NCBI RefSeq assembly: GCF_030268965.1
Contig: NZ_BSSE01000013.1
Coordinates: forward strand, 129,642 to 193,641
DNA from: Microtetraspora sp. NBRC 16547
GTDB lineage: Bacteria > Actinomycetota > Actinomycetes > Streptosporangiales > Streptosporangiaceae
Direction: 5' to 3'
DNA: 64,000 nt
A program made the position numbers and the translations under genes. Below the pieces are notes generated by a model. The model was not told the DNA's origin. It saw only the letters and a list, made by a program, of their open reading frames with translations, and did no database searches. Below, in pieces: positions 1-8,244 of the stretch (the stretch's first letter is position 1; every line of letters starts with the position of its first letter).

Positions 1-129
1 GCTCCGGGTCTGCTCGCCACGGTCACCGCCTGGTGCGCGAGCGAGGGCGTCACCACCGAGGACCTCAGCATCGAACGGCGCACCCTCGAAGACGTCTTCC
101 TCGAACTCACCGGCCGGGAACTGCGATGA
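1..129 (+). CDS. ABC transporter ATP-binding protein, C-terminal fragment
   Basis: Only the last 42 codons are in the window. The reading frame is open from base 1 and ends in TGA. The tail contains the motif TLEDVFLELTGRELR, which is the usual end of DrrA/CcmA-type ATPases of ABC-2 exporters. The gene's final ATGA overlaps the start of the following permease by four bases, so the two are almost certainly translationally coupled parts of one exporter. The nucleotide-binding motifs lie outside the window, so substrate and completeness cannot be judged. Confidence 0.85.
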   Translation, partial: APGLLATVTAWCASEGVTTEDLSIERRTLEDVFLELTGRELR

Positions 130-950
130 CCTCCCTCACCCCGGGGTACGACACGGCCCGCCCACTTCGATCGGACCAGGCGATGACCACGACGCTCGAC
201 TTCACCCCTCGACCGGGTGCGGCCCCGCTGCCGAGGATGGTGCTCGCGCAGGCGGGCGCGGAGATGCGCGCCATGCTCCGCAACGGCGAGCAGCTCCTGC
301 TCACCCTGATCATCCCCGTGCTGCTTCTCGTCGGTTTCTCCCAGGCACCGCTGGTCAGCGTGGACGGGGCCCGCGTCGACTTCGTCACCCCCGGCGTTCT
401 CGCGCTGGCGGTGATGTCGACGGCGTTCACCGGCCAGGCCATCGCCACCGGGTTCGAGCGGCGGTACGGCGTGCTCAAGCGCCTGGGTGCCACTCCCCTG
501 TCCCGGCCGGGGCTGATGTTCGCCAAGACCGCCGCTGTCCTCGGCGTCGAGGTGATCCAGGTCGCGGTGATCTCCATGGTCGCGCTGGCGATGGGATGGT
601 CCCCGCACGGCGACCCGCTCTGGATCGCGCTGCTCATCGTGCTCGGCACGGCCGCCTTCAGCGGCCTCGGCCTGCTGATCGCGGGGACGCTCCGGGCCGA
701 GGCCACGCTGGCCGCGGCCAACCTCGTCTACCTCGTCCTGCTGGGGCTCGGCGGTGTCGTCTTCCCGGTCGCCAAGTTCCCGGAGGGCGTGCGCCCGGTC
801 CTGGAGCTCCTGCCCATCACCGCGCTGACGAACGGCATGCGCTCGGTGCTGGCCTCCGGCGGGGGTTTCCCGGCGGGGCCGGTGCTCGTGCTGCTGGTGT
901 GGGCGACGGTCACCCTCGGTGTGGCCGGCCGTACCTTCCGCTGGGAGTAG
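126..950 (+). CDS. ABC-2 type transporter permease
   Basis: A 274-residue integral membrane protein that would form the channel of an ABC exporter with the ATPase just upstream. After a polar N-terminus of about 55 residues come about six hydrophobic segments, beginning with LLLTLIIPVLLLVGF. The loop motif ATGFERRYGVLKRLGATPL is characteristic of ABC-2 (DrrB-like) permeases, where it contacts the ATPase. The start at 126 is chosen because its ATGA overlaps the ATPase stop; an in-frame ATG at 183 would remove a low-complexity leader and is possible. The substrate is unknown: the family exports drugs, lipids or polysaccharides. The gene ends 126 bases before the next one. Confidence 0.85.
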   Translation: MTSLTPGYDTARPLRSDQAMTTTLDFTPRPGAAPLPRMVLAQAGAEMRAMLRNGEQLLLTLIIPVLLLVGFSQAPLVSVDGARVDFVTPGVLALAVMSTAFTGQAIATGFERRYGVLKRLGATPLSRPGLMFAKTAAVLGVEVIQVAVISMVALAMGWSPHGDPLWIALLIVLGTAAFSGLGLLIAGTLRAEATLAAANLVYLVLLGLGGVVFPVAKFPEGVRPVLELLPITALTNGMRSVLASGGGFPAGPVLVLLVWATVTLGVAGRTFRWE

Positions 951-1075
951 GCGGCCGGAAGCAGACCCCACCTCGGTGCGATCCGGCCCGGCACGAGGCG
1001 ATAGGTTCTGACGCTCGGGTCGAGTGGTCGACGCCGTTTCGAGGCGGTCGACGAACGTATGGAGGTGGCGGCCGG

Positions 1076-2008
1076 ATGACGGCTGAACCCGCGTGGGGGG
1101 CGGCGGAGCCGTACCGGATCAGGCCGTTCCGCGCCGGACGCGGCGGACTTCGGCCGGGCACGCTGCTGCGGGCGGCGTCGGACTCGATCCCGCCGTCGGG
1201 GCTGGTGCTGCTCGCCGTCCTCTCGGTGCAGGTGGGCGCAGGGCTGGCCAAGAACCTCTTCGCCGAGCTGCCGCCGAGCGCCGTGGTGTTCCTGCGGATC
1301 GCGATCGGCGCGGCCATCCTCGTCCCGGTCGCCCGGCCCCGCCTGAAGGGGTTCGGCCGGAAGGACCTCGCCGTCGGGGCGGCCTTCGGGCTCAGTCTCG
1401 GCCTGATGAACCTGTCGTTCTATGAGGCGCTGGCCCGGCTGCCCATGGGCATCGCGGTCGCGATCGAGTTCATCGGGCCGCTCACCGTGGCGGTCGTCGC
1501 CTCCCGGCGGCGGCTCGACCTGTTCTGGGTCGCGCTGGCCGGCGCCGGCGTGATCCTGCTCGCTCCTTGGGGGCAGGCGGACGGCGCGAACTGGGCCGGC
1601 ATCGGGTTCGCCGCCCTCGCGGGCACCATGTGGGCCGCCTACATCGTGCTGTCGGCGGCCACCGGCGCCCGGTTCCCCGGCTCCAGCGGCCTCGCGCTCG
1701 CCATGGTCGTCGCCACGATCGCCGTCGCCCCCGTCGGGGTGGTCTCCGGCGGCGCCGACCTGCTGCGCCCCGAGATCCTGCTCCTGGGCGCCGGGGTCGG
1801 GCTGCTCTCCTCGGTCATCCCGTACACGATCGAACTGGAGGCCCTGCGGAGGATGCCGAAGCGGGTCTTCGGCATCCTCATGAGCCTCGAACCCGCCGTC
1901 GCCGCGCTGGTGGGCCTCGTCGTGCTCGGGGAGTTCCTCCAGGCCCGTGAGTGGGCGGCGATCGGCTGCGTCGTCATCGCCTCGATCGGCGCGACCAGAT
2001 CCGGCTGA
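1076..2008 (+). CDS. EamA-family transporter, RhtA-like amino-acid exporter
   Basis: A 310-residue membrane protein with two EamA repeats and about ten transmembrane helices. The first helix carries VLSVQVGAGLAKNLF, and later segments PMGIAVAIEFIGPL and FGILMSLEPAVAALVGLV match the pattern of the E. coli threonine/homoserine exporter RhtA rather than generic DMT proteins. The likely role is proton-driven export of amino acids or analogues from the cytoplasm. The ATG at 1076 is preceded by a strong GGAGG-containing site; the frame is open further upstream, but that part overlaps the permease gene and is not family-like. It faces the catabolic cluster tail to tail with only five bases between stop codons. 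Export substrate is inferred from similarity only. Confidence 0.85.
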   Translation: MTAEPAWGAAEPYRIRPFRAGRGGLRPGTLLRAASDSIPPSGLVLLAVLSVQVGAGLAKNLFAELPPSAVVFLRIAIGAAILVPVARPRLKGFGRKDLAVGAAFGLSLGLMNLSFYEALARLPMGIAVAIEFIGPLTVAVVASRRRLDLFWVALAGAGVILLAPWGQADGANWAGIGFAALAGTMWAAYIVLSAATGARFPGSSGLALAMVVATIAVAPVGVVSGGADLLRPEILLLGAGVGLLSSVIPYTIELEALRRMPKRVFGILMSLEPAVAALVGLVVLGEFLQAREWAAIGCVVIASIGATRSG

Positions 2009-2013
2009 GCCGT

Positions 2014-2715
2014 TCACCTCTCCGGCCGGTCGCGCTTCTCGGGCTTGTCCGCCCAGATGCCGCGTACGTGCTGGATGTGGTGGCTCATGATGCGCTCGGC
2101 CTCCCCGGCGTCGCCGCGGACGAGGGCGTCCACGATGCCGACGTGCTCGCGGGCCGAGTCGATCAGGGCGCCGCGCTCGGCCAGGCCGCGCAGGCCGTAC
2201 AGGCGGGCCCGGCCGCGCAGGTCGCGGATCACCTCGACGAGGTGCGCGTTTCCGGACAGGCTCAGCAGCCCCAGGTGGAACCGCAGGTCGGCGTTGACGT
2301 AGGCGAGCAGGTCGCCGCGCCGCGCCGCCGCGACGATCTCCTCGGCGACCGGCCGCAGCTCCTCGAAGTCGGCGGCCTCGCGGCTGCCCGCCAGCCGGGC
2401 CACCGTCGGGACCTCGATGAGCTGGCGGATCTCGGTGATCTCGTCGAGGTCGCGGTCGGTCATCTCGGTCACCCGGAATCCCTTGTTGCGCACGGCCTCG
2501 ACCAGGCCCTCCTTGGCCAGGTCGAGCATCGCCTCGCGCACCGGGGTCGCAGAGACGCCGAACTGCGCGGCGAGCACCGGCGCGGAGTAGACCACGCCCG
2601 GCCGCATCTCGCCCGCGACGAGGGCGTCCCGCAGCGCCTGCGCCACCTGCTCGCGCAGGCTCTGCCGCTCGCCCACCAACGGCAGGCCGAGCCCGTCCGC
2701 GGCCGATGGCGCCAT
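2014..2715 (-). CDS. GntR family regulator, FCD subfamily
   Basis: A 233-residue transcription factor. Residues about 17-85 form the winged helix-turn-helix, with recognition helix QFGVSATPVREAML. The remainder is an all-helical FCD ligand domain with the expected metal-binding histidines in LRFHLGLL, AREHVGIV and MSHHIQHV. It is the last gene of the minus-strand catabolic cluster, starting four bases after the reductase stop codon. ATG 2715 is preferred because AGAGGG lies just upstream; the longer frame to 2772 runs into the reductase gene. In Sinorhizobium the hydroxyproline locus is controlled by a GntR protein (HypR), so this is the natural candidate for local repressor, sensing hydroxyproline or a pathway intermediate. 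The inverted repeat at 9477-9492 is a plausible binding site. Confidence 0.9.
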   Translation of the reverse strand: MAPSAADGLGLPLVGERQSLREQVAQALRDALVAGEMRPGVVYSAPVLAAQFGVSATPVREAMLDLAKEGLVEAVRNKGFRVTEMTDRDLDEITEIRQLIEVPTVARLAGSREAADFEELRPVAEEIVAAARRGDLLAYVNADLRFHLGLLSLSGNAHLVEVIRDLRGRARLYGLRGLAERGALIDSAREHVGIVDALVRGDAGEAERIMSHHIQHVRGIWADKPEKRDRPER

Positions 2716-2719
2716 GTCC

Positions 2720-3697
2720 CTACCCTCTTTCGTGCTCACCGGAGATCCCCCGCCGGGTGGTCCACGCCTCATACGCGGCCGCGGCGACCACCAGGTCCTG
2801 CCAGGCCATGCCCACGCTCTTGAAGACGCGGGGGCCCGGGCCGGGAGCCACCCGGCCGGCGATGAGATCGGCGAGGTTCCCGGCGAGGTGGTCAGCCGTG
2901 ATCCTACCGTCCCGCAATGGGACGACCAGGTCGCCGGCCTCCGCCAGTGCCGCCGTACGGGCCTCGACGACGACGGCGGACCGGGCGACGAGGTCGCCGT
3001 CCAGCTCGCGCGCGTCGGGTTCGTGGGACCCGACGGCGACGACCACGGCGCCGTCGCGGACCAGGCCGCCGGGGAACAGCGGGGTCCGCGCCGTCGTGCA
3101 GCAGGCGATCAGGTCGGCCTCCTCGACCGCCCGCCGCCAGGCCGGGTCGGATGCGGGATGGGAGCGGGCGGTCAGGCCCGCGGCGGCGCAGCGCTCCGCC
3201 AGGCGGGCCGCGCCGCCCGGGTCACGGGCCACCACGGTGACCCGTTCCACCGGACACACCTCGCGCAGCGCGGTCACGTGCCCCCACGCCTGCGGGCCGC
3301 TGCCGAACACCACCAGCGACCGGGCGTCCGGCGACGCCAGGTGCCGTACGGCGAGGGCCGACACGGCGGGGGTGCGCAGCGAGGTCAGCGCCGTGCCGTC
3401 CATGGTGGCGATCGGGCTCAGCGTGGCGGCGTCGAGCAGCAGATAGAGCGCCTGGATCCGCGGTAGCCCGCGCGCGGGGTTGTCCGGCGCCACCGTCGCC
3501 ACCTTGACGCCCGCGTACGGCCCCCAGGACGCGGGCATGAGAAGGAGCTGCCCCGCCGGGACGTCGACGACCGGGCGCGGCGGGGCCGTCTCGGGGTCGA
3601 GCCCGCCGCGCAGCGCGTCCTCCAGCGCCTGTACGGCCAGGCCCGGCGGCACGAGCCCGTACACCGTGTCTCCGTCCAGGTGGGGCAGTCCGTTCAT
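2720..3697 (-). CDS. Ornithine cyclodeaminase/mu-crystallin family, probable pyrroline-2-carboxylate reductase
   Basis: A 325-residue cytoplasmic NAD(P)-dependent enzyme of the ornithine cyclodeaminase/mu-crystallin family. The Rossmann nucleotide-binding motif VVFGSGPQAWGH is at residues 129-140, and the N-terminal half contains the substrate-binding segment with YAGVKVATVAPDNP. Several members of this family reduce delta1-pyrroline-2-carboxylate to L-proline, the step after dehydration of trans-3-hydroxyproline. The neighbouring proline-racemase-family genes make that role more likely than ornithine or lysine cyclodeamination. It lies between the 3771-4790 gene and the GntR regulator, all on the minus strand. 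The ATG at 3697 follows a short spacer that carries a 9-bp tandem array. Exact substrate is inferred from context. Confidence 0.8.
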   Translation of the reverse strand: MNGLPHLDGDTVYGLVPPGLAVQALEDALRGGLDPETAPPRPVVDVPAGQLLLMPASWGPYAGVKVATVAPDNPARGLPRIQALYLLLDAATLSPIATMDGTALTSLRTPAVSALAVRHLASPDARSLVVFGSGPQAWGHVTALREVCPVERVTVVARDPGGAARLAERCAAAGLTARSHPASDPAWRRAVEEADLIACCTTARTPLFPGGLVRDGAVVVAVGSHEPDARELDGDLVARSAVVVEARTAALAEAGDLVVPLRDGRITADHLAGNLADLIAGRVAPGPGPRVFKSVGMAWQDLVVAAAAYEAWTTRRGISGEHERG

Positions 3698-3729
3698 CCG
3701 CCCGTCCCCCTCATCTCGTCGGTGTCCTG

Positions 3730-3774
3730 TTGTCCCACTGGTCTCATTGGCCTCACTGGCCCCGCCGGTCTCAC
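3730..3774. repeat. 9-bp tandem repeat between two catabolic genes
   Basis: Five imperfect 9-bp units (consensus tggtctcac, as read on the plus strand) run head to tail. The last unit covers the stop codon of the racemase-family gene that ends at 3771. The array occupies most of the spacer before the reductase gene. Confidence 0.7.
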
Positions 3775-4790
3775 CGGAGGGTGAATCCGGTGCCGAGCGG
3801 ATCCCTGGGGTCGAGGGTGAACCGGTGCTCCCCGGTGCGGAACGCCGTGCCCTCGATCTCCGGGACGATCGCCCGCCGTCCCGCCTCCTCGGTCACGTCG
3901 GCCACGCCCGCAAGGAAAACGCCGCCCGCGACGCCCTCGTGCCGCAGGGTGACCGCGCGCGGGTCGGGGTGGTCCTCGGCGAGCAGCGCCAGCCGGGCGG
4001 CGGTGCCGGAACCGCAGGGAGAGCGGTCCACCTCGCCGTCCGCGAACACGGTCACGTTGCGCTGGTGGTACCGGTCGCCGTCCGACCCGAGATCCTCGTG
4101 GAAGATCACGCCGTAGATCCCGGAGAGCCGGTCGTCCGACGGGTGCCGCGCCGACGGGTGCCCGGCCAGCGCGGCCTTGATCGACCGGCCGAGGGCGATC
4201 AGCTCGGTGAGGTCTCCCGGGGTCACCGAGAGGCCGAACGCGGCAGCCGGGACGGAGGCGTAGATCGCTCCGCCGTAGGCCACGTCCACGACCGTGCCGC
4301 AGGCGGGCACGTCCCTGGCGACGGTGTAGGACGGAACGTTCCGGAACGTCACCGCCTCGACCCGGCCGCCCGCGCTGCGCACCCGCGCCAGCACCCGCCC
4401 CGACGGGACGTCGATCGCGATGGAAGTCTCGCCGTCGGGGTCCGCGGCCACCAGGCCCTGCTCCACGGCGTAGACGCCGAGCGCGATGGTGCCGTGCCCG
4501 CACGCCGTGGAGTAGCCGTCCTTGTGCCAGAACAGCACACCCAGGTGCGCCCCGGGGTCGTCGGGCGGGACGAGGAAGCACCCGTACATGTCGGCGTGGC
4601 CGCGGGGCTCGTGGCAGAGCAGCCGGCGTACGGCGTCCACCTCGGGCGCGGTGGCGGCCGTCCTGCGGTCCAACACCGTCGCGCCGGGGATGTCCGGCAC
4701 CCCGGAGACCACGATCCGGAACGGCTCGCCGGCGGTGTGGTAGTCGACCGTACGGACGTCGTGACTCGTCAGGAATGTCACTTCGGTCAC
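3771..4790 (-). CDS. Proline racemase family protein (hydroxyproline epimerase or dehydratase-like)
   Basis: A 339-residue cytoplasmic enzyme of the proline racemase fold. Both catalytic motifs are visible: TACGHGTIAL with Cys97 and DRSPCGSGTAARLAL with Cys259. Two cysteines are the pattern of racemases and 4-hydroxyproline 2-epimerases. The residues around the second motif (SPxGSGxxARLAL) resemble trans-3-hydroxyproline dehydratases, which have Thr at that position. It is therefore a divergent member: epimerase by active site, dehydratase-like by surrounding sequence and by its place next to a pyrroline carboxylate reductase. Its start codon overlaps the LivF-type ATPase stop by ATGA, so the gene is coupled to the importer. 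A second, more canonical family member lies at 9610-10611. Confidence 0.85.
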   Translation of the reverse strand: MTEVTFLTSHDVRTVDYHTAGEPFRIVVSGVPDIPGATVLDRRTAATAPEVDAVRRLLCHEPRGHADMYGCFLVPPDDPGAHLGVLFWHKDGYSTACGHGTIALGVYAVEQGLVAADPDGETSIAIDVPSGRVLARVRSAGGRVEAVTFRNVPSYTVARDVPACGTVVDVAYGGAIYASVPAAAFGLSVTPGDLTELIALGRSIKAALAGHPSARHPSDDRLSGIYGVIFHEDLGSDGDRYHQRNVTVFADGEVDRSPCGSGTAARLALLAEDHPDPRAVTLRHEGVAGGVFLAGVADVTEEAGRRAIVPEIEGTAFRTGEHRFTLDPRDPLGTGFTLR

Positions 4791-5518
4791 TTCTGCCCCT
4801 TCGCTTGCGAGCCGCCCAGGTATGCCTCGGCGACCCGTGTGTCATCGCGCAGTTCGGCCGCCGTCCCCGAGAGGACGCACGTCCCGTTCTCGATGACGTA
4901 TCCCCGGTGCGCGATCTTCAGTGCGGCCCGCGCGTTCTGCTCGACCAGCAGCACGGCCGTCCCCTCGGCGTTGATCTCCCTGATCACGTCCATCACGGCG
5001 GCGACCACCAGCGGGGCCAGGCCCATGGACGGCTCGTCGAGCAGCAGCAGGCGGGGCCCGGTGACCAGCGCCCGGCCGATGGCGAGCATCTGCTGCTCGC
5101 CGCCGGACAGCGTGCCGCCCTGCTGGCCGCTGCGCTCGGCCAGGCGGGGCAGCAGCGTGTACACCCGGTCGATCCGCCGCCTGACCTCCACCTGGTCGCC
5201 CACGGCGTACCCGCCGAGCAGGAGGTTGTCGTGGACGCTGAGCGTACTGAACACCCGCCGTCCCTCGGGGACGTGGACCAGTCCGAGCCGGACGATCGCG
5301 CTCGGCTTGGCGCCGGTGATGTCGCGCCCCTCGTAGACCACCCGTCCCGCGCTGGGCCGGACCAGTCCCGACACGGCCGACAGGGTCGTCGTCTTGCCCG
5401 CGCCGTTGTTGCCGAGCAGGGCGACGACCTCACCCTCCCCGACGGTCAGGGACAGCCCGCGCAGCGCGTGGACGCCGCCGTAGTGGACGTCCAGCCCGTC
5501 GATCTCAAGCGCCGCCAT
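4787..5518 (-). CDS. Liv-type ABC importer, ATP-binding protein (LivF-like)
   Basis: A 243-residue ABC ATPase of the branched-chain/hydrophobic amino acid (HAAT) import family. Walker A GNNGAGKTT is at residues 36-44, the signature is LSGGEQQM, and Walker B is LLLLDEPSMG; length and spacing are normal for LivF. It would energise uptake at the inner face of the membrane with the LivG-, LivM-, LivH- and LivK-like proteins just upstream. ATG 5518 is chosen because GGGAGG precedes it; a GTG-type extension of five codons is possible. The gene overlaps the LivG-like gene by 14 bases and the following racemase-family gene by four. The substrate is inferred from the cluster to be proline or a hydroxyproline rather than leucine. 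Confidence 0.9.
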   Translation of the reverse strand: MAALEIDGLDVHYGGVHALRGLSLTVGEGEVVALLGNNGAGKTTTLSAVSGLVRPSAGRVVYEGRDITGAKPSAIVRLGLVHVPEGRRVFSTLSVHDNLLLGGYAVGDQVEVRRRIDRVYTLLPRLAERSGQQGGTLSGGEQQMLAIGRALVTGPRLLLLDEPSMGLAPLVVAAVMDVIREINAEGTAVLLVEQNARAALKIAHRGYVIENGTCVLSGTAAELRDDTRVAEAYLGGSQAKGQK

Positions 5519-6344
5519 CGCGTCCTCCCGCAACGCTCGCCCTGGCCTGCTCGATCTCGGCCTCGTCGGCGTCCCTGCCGAGGTAGGCCTCGACGACCTC
5601 GGGGTTGCGCCGCACCTCGTCCGGGGGCCCGTCGGCGATCTCCCGCCCGAAGTTGAGCACGACCACCCGCTGCGAGACGTCCATGACCAGCCCCATGTCG
5701 TGCTCGATCAGGACGATCGCGATGCCGAGCTCGCGGATGCGGCGGATGAGGTCGAGCATCTCGGCCTTCTCACCGTGGTTGAGCCCGGCGGCGGGCTCGT
5801 CGAGCAGCAGCAGGTCGGGCCGCCGGGCGAGCGCCCTGGCGATCTCCACCCGCCGCTGCTCACCGTACGGCAGGGCCCGGGCGGGGCCGTACCTGTCGCC
5901 GCGCAGCCCGGCGAAGTCGAGCCAGTGGTGGGCCTGCTCGGTGCTCTCCCGCTCGCCCCTGCGGTAGCGCGGGGTGTGCAGCAGCGCGTCGAGGACGTTC
6001 TGCCTGATCCGCAGGTGGGTGCCCGCGCGGACGTTGTCGAGGACGGACATCTCACCGAACAGGCGCAGGTTCTGGAAGGTGCGCGCGACACCGAGCGCGG
6101 CCACCGCCGAGGGCCGCAGCCCGGTGATGTCGCGCCCGCGCAGCCGTACGGCTCCCGCGGTGGGCCGGTAGAAGCCGGTCACGCAGTTGAACGCGGAGGT
6201 CTTCCCCGCGCCGTTGGGGCCGATCACCGAGACGATCTCGGCTTCACCGACGCCGAAGGTCAGCCCGTCGATGGCGAGCACGCCGCCGAAGGAGAGCCGC
6301 AGGCCCTCGACGGAGAGCAGCGGGGCGTTCCCCGTGCCGTTCAC
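5505..6344 (-). CDS. Liv-type ABC importer, ATP-binding protein (LivG-like)
   Basis: A 279-residue ABC ATPase. Walker A is GPNGAGKTS, the Q-loop region carries FQNLRLFGEMSVLDN, the family-typical signature is LPYGEQRRVEIARAL, and Walker B is LLLLDEPAAGL. The PYGEQRR form of the signature distinguishes LivG from LivF. It pairs with the LivF-like subunit to drive import through the LivH/LivM-like channel. The ATG at 6344 overlaps the LivM-like stop by ATGA, which indicates coupled translation. The C-terminal tail of about 30 residues is acidic and Ala-rich and extends past the usual LivG end; this is a common variation. Confidence 0.9.
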   Translation of the reverse strand: MNGTGNAPLLSVEGLRLSFGGVLAIDGLTFGVGEAEIVSVIGPNGAGKTSAFNCVTGFYRPTAGAVRLRGRDITGLRPSAVAALGVARTFQNLRLFGEMSVLDNVRAGTHLRIRQNVLDALLHTPRYRRGERESTEQAHHWLDFAGLRGDRYGPARALPYGEQRRVEIARALARRPDLLLLDEPAAGLNHGEKAEMLDLIRRIRELGIAIVLIEHDMGLVMDVSQRVVVLNFGREIADGPPDEVRRNPEVVEAYLGRDADEAEIEQARASVAGGRDGGA

Positions 6345-7336
6345 TGGGCCACCTCCCGGGACCTAGCCGGCCACAGGCCCTGCGGCCGGACCAGCATCAC
6401 GGTGATCAGCAGTACGCCGAAGGCGAGGAACCGGTAGTCGGCCAGGTCGCGCAGCAGCTCCGGCAGCACGCTGATGATCACGGCCCCGACGACGACGCCC
6501 CTGATCGACCCCATGCCGCCGAGTACCACGGCCATGAGCACAAGCGCCGACTGCAGGAAGGTGAAGCTGCCCGGGGAGATCGCCGACAGGTGCGCGGCGA
6601 ACAGCACTCCGGCCAGCCCGCCCCAGATCGCCCCGGCGACGTAGGCCGCCATCTTGATCTTGTAGGTGTGCACGCCCATGGCCTCGGCGGCGTCCTCGTC
6701 CTCGCGGACGAACCGCCACGCCCGGCCGAGCCGGGACCGGCCCAGCCGGGCGGCGCCGACCACGGCGACCGCGACGACCAGCACGGTCACGTAGTACATG
6801 GAGACCGGGCCGCCGGTCAGGCCGGGGATGCCGTAGATCCCCGACGGACCGCCGGTGACGTCGAGGTTGTTGGCGGTGACCCGGATGATCTCCCCGAAGC
6901 CGAGCGTCACGATGGCCAGATAGTCGCTGCGCAGCCGCAGCGTCGGGGCGCCGATGATCAGCCCGGCGAGCACGGTGACCACCAGGACGGCGGGCAGCGT
7001 GGCGACGAGCGGCAGGTCGAACCGGGTGGAGAGCACCCCGCTCGTGTAGGCGCCGACGGCGAAGAACGCCGCGTAGCCGAGGTCGAGCAGGCCGCAGTAG
7101 CCGACGACGATGTTGAGCCCGGCCGCCAGCATCACGAAGATCGCGGCGCTGGTCATCACCGACAGCGCGTACGGCGTGGCGTTGACGAAGGGCGCGAGCA
7201 GCGCGACGGCCAGCCCGACAAGCCCGGCCCACCGGTTGTCCATCAGCCGCGACGCGATCGAGCGCGGCCCGGCGCCCCGGGGACGGGCGCTTGAGGGCGC
7301 GCCGGGGGGCGTGCCCTGTGGCACGGTGGCGGTCAT
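6341..7336 (-). CDS. Liv-type ABC importer permease (LivM-like)
   Basis: A 331-residue multi-spanning membrane protein of the BPD_transp_2 (LivM) family. After a polar, Pro-rich N-terminus of about 40 residues come eight to ten hydrophobic helices. The conserved stretches GLLDLGYAAFFAVGAY, LRSDYLAIVTLGFGEI and VREDEDAAEAMGV (the ATPase-coupling loop) are all present. The start at 7336 is selected because ATGA overlaps the stop of the LivH-like gene; the frame is open for 30 more codons, but those overlap LivH and are not membrane-like. It forms the heterodimeric channel with the LivH-like protein. Confidence 0.9.
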   Translation of the reverse strand: MTATVPQGTPPGAPSSARPRGAGPRSIASRLMDNRWAGLVGLAVALLAPFVNATPYALSVMTSAAIFVMLAAGLNIVVGYCGLLDLGYAAFFAVGAYTSGVLSTRFDLPLVATLPAVLVVTVLAGLIIGAPTLRLRSDYLAIVTLGFGEIIRVTANNLDVTGGPSGIYGIPGLTGGPVSMYYVTVLVVAVAVVGAARLGRSRLGRAWRFVREDEDAAEAMGVHTYKIKMAAYVAGAIWGGLAGVLFAAHLSAISPGSFTFLQSALVLMAVVLGGMGSIRGVVVGAVIISVLPELLRDLADYRFLAFGVLLITVMLVRPQGLWPARSREVAQ

Positions 7337-8226
7337 ACTCGCTCCGTCACGCGTTCGCCGAGCAGGCCCGTCGGCCGCACGGTCAGGAACAGGATGAGCA
7401 CACCGAAGGCGAAGACGTCGCGCCACTCGCCGCCGAGCCAGAAGGTGCCGAACGACTCGAGCAGGCCGAGGAGCAGCCCGCCCAGCATGGTGCCCGGGAT
7501 GTTGCCGATGCCGCCGATGACGGCCGCCGTGAACGCCTTCAGGCCGATCAGGAAGCCCATCATGAAGTCGATCTTTCCGTAGTGGGCCCCGGCCATGACC
7601 CCGGCGGCCCCGGCGAGGGCGGAGCCGAGGAAGAACGTCCGGGAGATGACCGCGTCCACGTCGATCCCCATGAGCGCGGCGGCCTTGGGGTCGAGCGCGA
7701 CCGCCCGCATGGCCCGGCCCTCGCGGGAGCGGGTGACGAGCAGGTTGAGGCCGAGCATGAGGACGACGGCCACGGCGACCAGGGCGAGCTGCTGGAGGGT
7801 GATGCGGGCGCCGAGCACCTCCACCGAGGTGCCGCCCAGCCGCACCGGGTACACCCGCGGGTCCGCTCCCGCGGCGGCGCGCATGCCGTACTCCAGGGCG
7901 AAGGACGCACCGACGGCGGTGATCAGCAGCGAGAGCCGCGGGGCGCCGCGGAGCCGCCGGTAGGCCACCCGTTCGAGCAGCACCCCGGCGAGGCCGGTGA
8001 CGCCCATGGTGAGCACGAGGACGGCGAGCAGCAGGGGCAGGGCCATGGCCGCGGACACGCCACCGGCCGCGCCGAGGACGGCGAAGCCGATGAACGCGCC
8101 GAGCATGTACAGGTCGCCGTGGGCGAAGTTGAGCAGCTTGATGATCCCGTAGACCATGCTGTAGCCCAGCGCCACCAGCGCGTAGAACGACCCGACGAAG
8201 AGTCCGTTCCAGACCAGTTGGGACAT
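7333..8226 (-). CDS. Liv-type ABC importer permease (LivH-like)
   Basis: A 297-residue integral membrane protein of the LivH family with about eight helices. Family landmarks are VGSFYALVALGYSMVYGI at the N-terminus, LNFAHGDLYMLGAF, the coupling-loop motif REGRAMRAVALDPKAAALMG, and the glycine-rich VIGGIGNIPGTMLGGLLLG near the C-terminus. It begins with ATG at 8226, 18 bases after the stop of the binding-protein gene, and is followed with overlap by the LivM-like gene. Together they form the membrane channel of the importer. Confidence 0.9.
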   Translation of the reverse strand: MSQLVWNGLFVGSFYALVALGYSMVYGIIKLLNFAHGDLYMLGAFIGFAVLGAAGGVSAAMALPLLLAVLVLTMGVTGLAGVLLERVAYRRLRGAPRLSLLITAVGASFALEYGMRAAAGADPRVYPVRLGGTSVEVLGARITLQQLALVAVAVVLMLGLNLLVTRSREGRAMRAVALDPKAAALMGIDVDAVISRTFFLGSALAGAAGVMAGAHYGKIDFMMGFLIGLKAFTAAVIGGIGNIPGTMLGGLLLGLLESFGTFWLGGEWRDVFAFGVLILFLTVRPTGLLGERVTERV

Positions 8227-8244
8227 GTCACGATTCCCTGGAGG

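Noticed and set aside
3694-4845. Second long frame over the racemase-family gene
   Set aside because: It lacks the CGHG and CGSG motifs and is Arg-rich, so it is a shadow of the true gene in the neighbouring frame.
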